DNA from: an uncultured Planctomycetaceae bacterium | GTDB lineage: Bacteria > Planctomycetota > Planctomycetia > Planctomycetales > Planctomycetaceae | NCBI GenBank assembly: GCA_903823545.1 | Contig: CAIJTL010001556.1 | Location: forward strand, 1-5,307 | DNA: 5,307 nucleotides | Direction: 5' to 3' | Shown: positions 3,101-5,307 of the stretch, piece by piece | How the letters are laid out: each line of letters starts with the position of its first letter | Position numbering within the stretch: the first letter of the stretch is position 1 | Translations under genes and position numbers: made by a program | The notes under the pieces: model-generated | Databases searched by the model: none | Told to the model about the DNA's origin: nothing | The model's input: the letters and a program-made list of their open reading frames with translations, nothing else

Positions 3101-5307
3101 CTTCATCAACGCTGCCCCGAGTTTCACGAAGGGAGCGAATATCACCACGGCGGGAGACGGCGTCGCGCGGTCCCTCAACGGCTGGGCCAGCAACATTATC
3201 GCTGGACCGGCTCACGAATCTGGACAAGCTGTCGATTTCCAGGTCACTGTTTCACCTACCGATGAAGGTCTGTTTGATGCCCCTCCAGCGATCGCTGCGA
3301 ACGGCACGTTGACGTTTCAGCCAAAAGTTGGCGCGACATCGACCGGCTCGATCACGGTCACCGTCAAACTTCATGACAACGGCGGAACGGCGAACGGCGG
3401 CATAAACCTCAGCGCCACTCAGACCTTCACGATTCAACTCACTGGCTTAAACAAAGCTCCGAGCTTCACCAAAGGAGCGAACCTCACCGTCAACGAGGAT
3501 GCCGGACCTCAAACCGTGAATACATGGGCCACCGCGATCAGTGCCGGTTCGGGAGACGTCGGGCAGTCCGTCAGCTTCGTCGTCACGAGCAACAACAACG
3601 CGCTCTTCAGCGCCCCTCCCACGATCACACCCAGCGGCGTGCTGACCTACACGTCTGCCCCGAACGCCAACGGAGTCGTGACCGTCAGCGTCGTTTTGAA
3701 AGACGACGGAGGCACTGGGGGAGGCGGCTCCGATTCCAGCTCAACCGCGACTTTCACCATCACGATCAATCCGCTCAACGACGCCCCCGTTCGTTCGACC
3801 GGAACTCTGCCGACCATCAACGTCAACGAGGACAGTGCCAACACAACGGCAATCCCGCTCGGCCTAGCCGGTGTGACCTACATACCTGGACCTGCCAACG
3901 CGACCGAAGAGACAGCTCAAACTTTGACCTATAAAGTCACGGCCATCCCGACATTTCTAAAACTCTTCAAAGCAAACGGGACGACAGCAGTCGCCATCAA
4001 CGGCACCGTTACGGCCACGGAACTGCAAGGCCTGACTTACAAGACACTCGCCAATCTCCTCGGCACCGGCGAGCTGAGATTCACGGTGACTGACAACGGC
4101 AGCAGCACCGCCCCGAACTTGAATACGCTGACGCAAACGATCAACGTCACGGTCAACTCGATCAACGACTTGCCGACCATCACCAACATCGCAGACGTCA
4201 CCGTCGCCGAAGACAAGCCGACCGCCGCGATCAAGTTGACCGTCGATGACATTGAGGGCAAGCTGGTCTCACTCAACGCGATCACCGTTACCGCGACTTC
4301 GTCGAACACGGCGCTAGTTCCCAATCTTCCAGCAAACATCCTGTTTGGTGGCAGCGCCGGAGCGAGAACGATTCAGTTAATTCCGCTGCCGGACAAATTC
4401 GGAACCACGACGATCACCGTCATTGCGACTGACTCTAACGGAGCGACCGCCACCGACACATTCGTCTTCACCGTGACCGCCGTGAACGACGCGCCGCGAG
4501 TGACCGCGGCCACGCTGAGCGTTCCGGAACTGGCTGCTAACAACGATATCATCGGAACGGTGACGGCGGTCGATCCAGAAGGGAACGCGATTACGGCTTT
4601 TGCAATCACCTCCGGCAACACCGGCACCGCGTTCAAGATCGACCGCGCGGGGATCATTCGAGTCAACGATCGCACCAAGATCGACTTTGAAACGTTGTCG
4701 AAGTATGTCCTCACGATCAAAGCGACCGACTCCGTCGGTGCCGCTGGCTCGGCCCCCAATCAGACCGGACCAATCACGATCAACGTTCAGAACCAATCGC
4801 TCAGTCTGAATATCGCGGCACTCAATGCCGACAACACGGTGACCGTTTTGCGAGTCGGCAATAACTTGGTCGCTCGACGAGGCACAACGGACCTCATCAC
4901 GCCGACACCGCTCGAAGATGTCGCGTCGCTGACAATCAACGGCGGGTCTGCGAAAGACACTGTCGTGCTTGATGCCTCGCTGAACTCCGCAGGGAGTCCG
5001 GCCACTCGCAAATTCACCGGTCAGATCGTCGTCAACGGCAACGCGGGTGATGACAAGCTCGACGCCAGCAAGATCACCGTCGCCACGTTCGGCATCACGT
5101 TCAACGGCGGTGCTGATAACGATTCGGCCCTCGGCGGTGCCGGCCACGAAACGCTCAACGGCGGCGACGGCCAAGACACGCTCAAAGGTGGCAAAGGTAA
5201 CGACGTCATCAACGGCAACGCGGGCAACGACGCGCTCCTGGGCGACGACGGCGATGATCAACTCAACGGCGGCACCGACAGCGACACGATCATCGGCGGC
5301 ATCGGCA
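63..5307 (+). CDS. Giant planctomycete surface protein: cyclophilin, cadherin-like and RTX domains (3' partial)
   Basis: The frame is open from the ATG to the window edge, giving 1,748 codons and no stop, so the C-terminus is missing. Domain order is a basic N-terminus with a LEPR-XLL-like motif, a cyclophilin inside a beta-sandwich, an Ig-like domain, degenerate RTX-like beta structure, three cadherin-like repeats, a CADG domain, four more Ig/cadherin-like modules, another cadherin domain, and RTX nonapeptides. I found no cysteine in the translation. Known family features suggest an exported, calcium-stabilised adhesin or matrix protein; that role is inference. ATG 63 is preferred because GAAGGAAG lies about 8-10 bases upstream. 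A second ATG at 69 is less well spaced. The same frame is also open from base 3 to 62, so a start before the window is not excluded. Repeated domains are typical of rapidly evolving surface proteins. I do not recognise a named gene. Confidence 0.93.
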   Translation, partial: MKMKWSSWVLKTLSKKTNTRTGRSKWQRLNAIERLESRLVLTGNSPTFVTIPTQALLSGSPLMVPVDGTDLDGGTLTYTATISNDTAGLTATFRPRNGALKISVANFGDMLFDTFDDLTPRVTEHIKQLANNNFFDGIIFHRVLNNFVIQGGDPTGTGSGGSTLGQFDDQFNVDLQHNRTGLLSMAKTTDDTNDSQFFITEGPQRHLDFQHSIFGVLVEGESVRDAISNVAVNASGRPNTNVTMTSVDVVQDNENSVLMLKAPEGATGAADVTVRVTDADGNFFEQTFRVTVTADTIVANPFLNDVPAIRTLKNTPITFPLSVQDADPNPGGAANKFLSQATLSANTFLVPYTANASKLSYAVNFDTGSTTVTPFTNFVGTEKITVATAFQAGAPTGSSASSRSSTVDYQVVPIEIVNAATTLTLSADNDPAHHAANDSQADAFLVRMNNGLIEVLINGHSAALAVPSSVSTLVINGSSDADTLLIDPTAASLLTSGVIQFNGGTGSDTLSPNSSGQSFDLRQLTAGQFSSVETIDVRGLGANSVQLTLVEVLMFGGTLVVRGDNSDSISINSGWSANGVVVVDGINYLELTQAGGILRLEQGTSQNLFPVITSDTTANIAENSTTVLTATATDEDVPTQTVTFSIVGGADQSKFNITSGGVLTFAAAPNFENPTDANTDNVYVVQIRANDGNGGTANQTITVTVTGVNDNNPVFTSASTPSVAENTTAVLTVTATDADLPGQTVTFSIVGGADQNKFNITSGGALTFASAPDLESPADSNLDNIYVVQVQASDGNGGVTNQTINVTVTPVNESNPVFTSTAAINVSENSSAVLTVTATDADRPTQNITFSIIGGTDQNKFNITSGGVLTFVSAPNFESPTDSNSDNVYVVQVRANDGSGGTTTQAINVTVTNANESPTVVNPIADQTGLIGVLFSLTFASNTFADVDAGDSLTYSAKKSDGSSLPNWLTFTPATRTFSGTPTASDIGNFDVTVTATDASNVSTSDTFRFTVGFINAAPSFTKGANITTAGDGVARSLNGWASNIIAGPAHESGQAVDFQVTVSPTDEGLFDAPPAIAANGTLTFQPKVGATSTGSITVTVKLHDNGGTANGGINLSATQTFTIQLTGLNKAPSFTKGANLTVNEDAGPQTVNTWATAISAGSGDVGQSVSFVVTSNNNALFSAPPTITPSGVLTYTSAPNANGVVTVSVVLKDDGGTGGGGSDSSSTATFTITINPLNDAPVRSTGTLPTINVNEDSANTTAIPLGLAGVTYIPGPANATEETAQTLTYKVTAIPTFLKLFKANGTTAVAINGTVTATELQGLTYKTLANLLGTGELRFTVTDNGSSTAPNLNTLTQTINVTVNSINDLPTITNIADVTVAEDKPTAAIKLTVDDIEGKLVSLNAITVTATSSNTALVPNLPANILFGGSAGARTIQLIPLPDKFGTTTITVIATDSNGATATDTFVFTVTAVNDAPRVTAATLSVPELAANNDIIGTVTAVDPEGNAITAFAITSGNTGTAFKIDRAGIIRVNDRTKIDFETLSKYVLTIKATDSVGAAGSAPNQTGPITINVQNQSLSLNIAALNADNTVTVLRVGNNLVARRGTTDLITPTPLEDVASLTINGGSAKDTVVLDASLNSAGSPATRKFTGQIVVNGNAGDDKLDASKITVATFGITFNGGADNDSALGGAGHETLNGGDGQDTLKGGKGNDVINGNAGNDALLGDDGDDQLNGGTDSDTIIGGIG
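192..359 (+). other. First part of an interrupted cadherin/Ig-like beta-sandwich
   Basis: Residues 44-99 start with NSPTFVTIPTQ and contain VDGTDLDGGTLTYTATIS (66-83), a pattern typical of the first strands of CADG/cadherin-like domains, where an Asp-rich turn precedes LTYT. The expected closing strands do not follow; the cyclophilin begins instead. Matching closing strands appear after it at 251-295. The domain split is inferred from these patterns. Confidence 0.5.
360..812 (+). other. Cyclophilin-type peptidyl-prolyl cis-trans isomerase domain
   Basis: Residues 100-250 match the cyclophilin fold, which interconverts cis and trans X-Pro bonds. Visible signatures are FFDGIIFHRV (134-143), FVIQGGDPTGTGSGG (147-161), GLLSMAK (181-187), SQFFIT (195-200) and LDFQHSIFG (207-215). 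Aligned by eye to human cyclophilin A, the catalytic Arg55 is R142, Phe60 is F147, Gln63 is Q150, Ala101 is A186, Gln111 is Q196, Phe113 is F198, Leu122 is L207 and His126 is H211. Changed positions are Met61 to V148, Asn102 to K187 and Trp121 to H206. The core catalytic residues are therefore kept and activity is plausible, with altered substrate preference possible. Bacterial cyclophilins often vary at the Trp121 position. At about 150 residues it has near-normal length for a compact bacterial cyclophilin. Confidence 0.93.
813..947 (+). other. Second part of the interrupted beta-sandwich
   Basis: Residues 251-295 contain NSVLMLKAPEGATG, then ADVTVRVTDADGNFFEQTF and a final RVTVT strand. This V-R-V-T-D-x-D-G-N pattern is the usual last half of cadherin-like or Ig-like bacterial repeats. 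It directly follows the cyclophilin and supplies the strands missing from the first piece. It could instead be a small independent beta unit. Confidence 0.5.
948..1313 (+). other. Ig-like beta domain, family not recognised
   Basis: Residues 296-417 carry short alternating beta-type strands such as TPITFPLSVQDADPNP (315-330) and KITVATAF (383-390), ending in a Ser-rich stretch GSSASSRSS (397-405) and VDYQVVPIEIV. The opening NDVPAIRTLKNTPITFPL resembles the start of bacterial Ig-like modules. I can assign no specific family. The Ser-rich segment may be a flexible linker. Confidence 0.45.
1314..1880 (+). other. Beta-rich region with degenerate RTX-like motifs
   Basis: Residues 418-606 contain two isolated RTX-like motifs, INGSSDADTLLID (475-487) and FNGGTGSDTLSPN (501-513). 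They are followed by LRQLTAGQFSSVETIDV (521-537), LGANSVQLTLVEVL (540-553), LVVRGDNSDSISI (559-571), W575 and DGINYLEL (584-591). This order (an 'ETIDV/G-N-L-L' strand, then 'VRGD', then W and 'DG-Y') recurs in large bacterial surface proteins next to haemolysin-type calcium-binding repeats. A calcium-stabilised beta-roll or beta-helix is inferred; the motifs are too few for a full RTX block. Its first part resembles a module near the C-terminal end of the window. Confidence 0.55.
1890..2198 (+). repeat. Cadherin-like repeat 1 of 3
   Basis: Residues 610-712. It shows an AEN motif (621-623), TATDEDVP (631-638), VTFSIVGGADQSKFNI (642-657), SGGVLTF, the 'NFENPTDANTDN' loop (670-681), VYVVQIRANDGNGG (682-695) and a closing strand into GVNDNNP. 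The NDN linker matches the calcium-binding DxNDNxP element between classical cadherin domains. By hand count 72 of 103 residues equal repeat 2 without gaps. Confidence 0.88.
2199..2507 (+). repeat. Cadherin-like repeat 2 of 3
   Basis: Residues 713-815. Same element order as its neighbours: AEN (724-726), TATDADLP (734-741), TFSIVGGADQNKFNI (746-760), TSGGALTF, the loop 'DLESPADSNLDN' (773-784), then YVVQVQASDGNGG (786-798). The closing linker reads VNES instead of VNDN, so one expected calcium ligand of the linker is replaced by Ser and an Asp by Glu. Confidence 0.88.
2508..2813 (+). repeat. Cadherin-like repeat 3 of 3
   Basis: Residues 816-917. It has SEN (827-829), TATDADRP (837-844), TFSIIGGTDQNKFNI (849-863), TSGGVLTF (864-871), 'NFESPTDSNSDN' (876-887) and VYVVQVRANDGSGG (888-901). 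It is one residue shorter than the other two and ends in ANES. The middle of the repeat is also closely similar at the DNA level to repeats 1 and 2, which suggests fairly recent tandem duplication or conversion. Confidence 0.88.
2814..3108 (+). other. Dystroglycan-type cadherin-like (CADG / putative Ig) domain
   Basis: Residues 918-1016 open with 'NPIADQTG' (922-929) and continue through FADVDAGDSLTYSAK (944-958), LPNWLTFTPATRTFSGTP (965-982), 'IGNFDVTVTATDAS' (987-1000) and a last strand TFRFTV. The 'LP-WL-F-P-T-FSGTP' core and the following 'G-F-V-V-A-D' strand are diagnostic of CADG/He_PIG-type modules, which act as spacer or carbohydrate/adhesive domains in bacterial surface proteins. Confidence 0.85.
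3111..3452 (+). repeat. APSFTKGAN module, copy 1 (diverged)
   Basis: Residues 1017-1130. It starts with APSFTKGAN and continues with WASNIIAGPAHESGQAVDF (1041-1059), GTLTFQP (1081-1087) and ITVTVKLHDNGGTANGG (1097-1113). Compared with copy 2, the NED signature after the first strand is replaced by A-G-D, while the W, the AG-GQ-V-F core and the D-G-G loop are kept. It is a beta-sandwich spacer of the cadherin-like superfamily; no ligand can be named. Confidence 0.7.
3453..3779 (+). repeat. APSFTKGAN module, copy 2
   Basis: Residues 1131-1239. The same nine-residue opening is followed by LTVNEDAGPQTVNTWATAI (1141-1159), SGVLTYTSAPNANGVVTVSV (1191-1210), and a Gly-rich loop DDGGTGGGGSDSSS (1214-1227). 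The NED is the usual signature at the start of these bacterial cadherin-like/VCBS-type modules. The Gly/Ser loop is longer than in copy 1 and is probably flexible. Confidence 0.72.
3780..4166 (+). other. NED-type cadherin-like module with long insertion
   Basis: Residues 1240-1368 start with DAPVRSTGTLPTINVNEDSA and end with LRFTVTDNGSS (1338-1348) and TQTINVTVNSIN. Between them lies ETAQTLTYKVTAIP (1283-1296), then FLKLFKANGTTAV and TATELQGLTYKTLANLLGTG (1317-1336). The 'LTYKVT-P-G-L-G-V-G-T-T-EL-GL-Y' order recurs in planctomycete and other giant bacterial proteins, usually in tandem arrays. Here it appears once. Confidence 0.65.
4167..4487 (+). other. Ig-like/cadherin-like module
   Basis: Residues 1369-1475 open with DLPTITNIADVTVAEDKP and contain LTVDDIEG (1392-1399), TATSSNTALVP (1410-1420), TIQLIPLPDKFGTTTITV (1436-1453), and IATDSNGATATDTFVFTV (1454-1471) before AVNDAP. 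The 'NT-LVP' and 'P-G-TTITV-A-D-G-A-DTF-FTV' pattern is that of the common bacterial Ig-like repeats found in adhesins and extracellular proteins, where they act as rigid spacers. Confidence 0.75.
4488..4793 (+). other. Cadherin-like domain, diverged from the triplet
   Basis: Residues 1476-1577. It shows LSVPELAANNDIIGTVTAVDPEGN (1485-1508), 'FKIDRAGIIRV' (1524-1534), the 'KIDFETLSKYVLTIKATDS' segment (1539-1557) and a final ITINVQN strand. The 'DFE---YVLTIKATD' signature is the canonical cadherin core with its calcium-binding DxE and AxD elements. It is clearly a different lineage from repeats 1-3, which have a longer 'NFE-PTD-N-DN' loop in its place. Confidence 0.85.
4794..5100 (+). other. 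RTX-associated beta module, second copy
   Basis: Residues 1578-1680 have LRVGNNLVARRGTTD (1596-1610), VASLTINGGSAKDTVVLDAS (1620-1639) and the RTX-like nonapeptide GNAGDDKLD (1659-1667). A gapless 45-residue comparison with residues 444-488 gives 12 identities by hand, concentrated in 'V--L-ING-S--DT---D'. This module prepares or caps the RTX block that follows; that role is inference. Confidence 0.55.
5106..5307 (+). repeat. RTX (haemolysin-type) calcium-binding nonapeptide block, truncated
   Basis: Residues 1682-1748 hold seven consecutive nine-residue units plus a partial: GGADNDSAL, GGAGHETLN, GGDGQDTLK, GGKGNDVIN, GNAGNDALL, GDDGDDQLN, GGTDSDTII and GGIG at the edge. They follow the GGxGxDxUx consensus that folds into a parallel beta-roll binding calcium between turns. 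Units 1 and 7 carry Asp in place of the fourth Gly and unit 2 has His-Glu in place of x-Asp. In Gram-negative bacteria such blocks are common in proteins exported to high-calcium surroundings, often by type I secretion; no C-terminal signal is visible here because the gene continues. Confidence 0.95.

Noticed and set aside
3524..3934. 136-codon + strand open frame in another frame
   Set aside because: Its Arg/Gln/His-rich translation is the typical out-of-frame reading of the Asn/Asp/Thr/Gly repeat codons of the main gene.
4377..5261. Long open frame of 294 codons on the minus strand
   Set aside because: It lies wholly opposite the cadherin and RTX domains, whose + strand motifs are unmistakable. 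Its product is a low-complexity Arg/Val/Asp-rich string without a recognisable fold, as expected from the complement of GAC/AAC/GTC-rich repeat codons.
5100..5307. GGCGGC/GGCAAC-rich tract as a structural DNA repeat
   Set aside because: The periodicity of 27 bases is fully explained by nine-residue RTX units.

Overview
The window is almost entirely one very large coding sequence on the + strand. It runs without a stop from a ribosome-binding-site-supported ATG at 63 to the last base (1,748 complete codons) and continues past the right edge. I followed the frame across the window and saw no frameshift. No second gene, RNA gene, mobile element or CRISPR array is visible. The product is a modular, cysteine-free, Thr/Asn/Asp/Gly-rich extracellular protein.

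Likely source: a planctomycete (Planctomycetota). A short basic N-terminus leads into LESRLVL, a variant of the LEPR-XLL motif found near the N-terminus of giant planctomycete surface proteins. The cyclophilin / cadherin-like / RTX architecture and the moderate GC content also fit. Genus cannot be determined from the window.

Layout by residue (residue n starts at base 60+3n): 1-43 basic N-terminus with the LEPR-like motif; 44-99 and 251-295 two pieces that look like one beta-sandwich interrupted by a cyclophilin-type peptidyl-prolyl isomerase (about 100-250); 296-417 an Ig-like beta domain; 418-606 a beta-rich region with degenerate RTX-like motifs; 610-917 three near-identical cadherin-like repeats of 102-103 residues; 918-1016 a dystroglycan-type (CADG / putative Ig) domain; 1017-1130 and 1131-1239 a diverged tandem pair sharing APSFTKGAN; 1240-1368 and 1369-1475 two further cadherin-like/Ig-like modules; 1476-1577 another cadherin-like domain; 1578-1680 a second copy of the RTX-associated beta module; 1682-1748 a run of calcium-binding RTX nonapeptides, cut by the window edge.

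Inferred role: a secreted or cell-surface, calcium-stabilised fibre or adhesin carrying a foldase-type domain near its N-terminus. The domain types are well supported by visible motifs. The biological function, the secretion route and the ligand are not shown by the sequence. This architecture resembles known planctomycete giant proteins, so I do not claim a new system. The points most worth checking are the apparent nesting of the cyclophilin, its substituted active-site positions, and the paired beta modules that bracket the repeat array.
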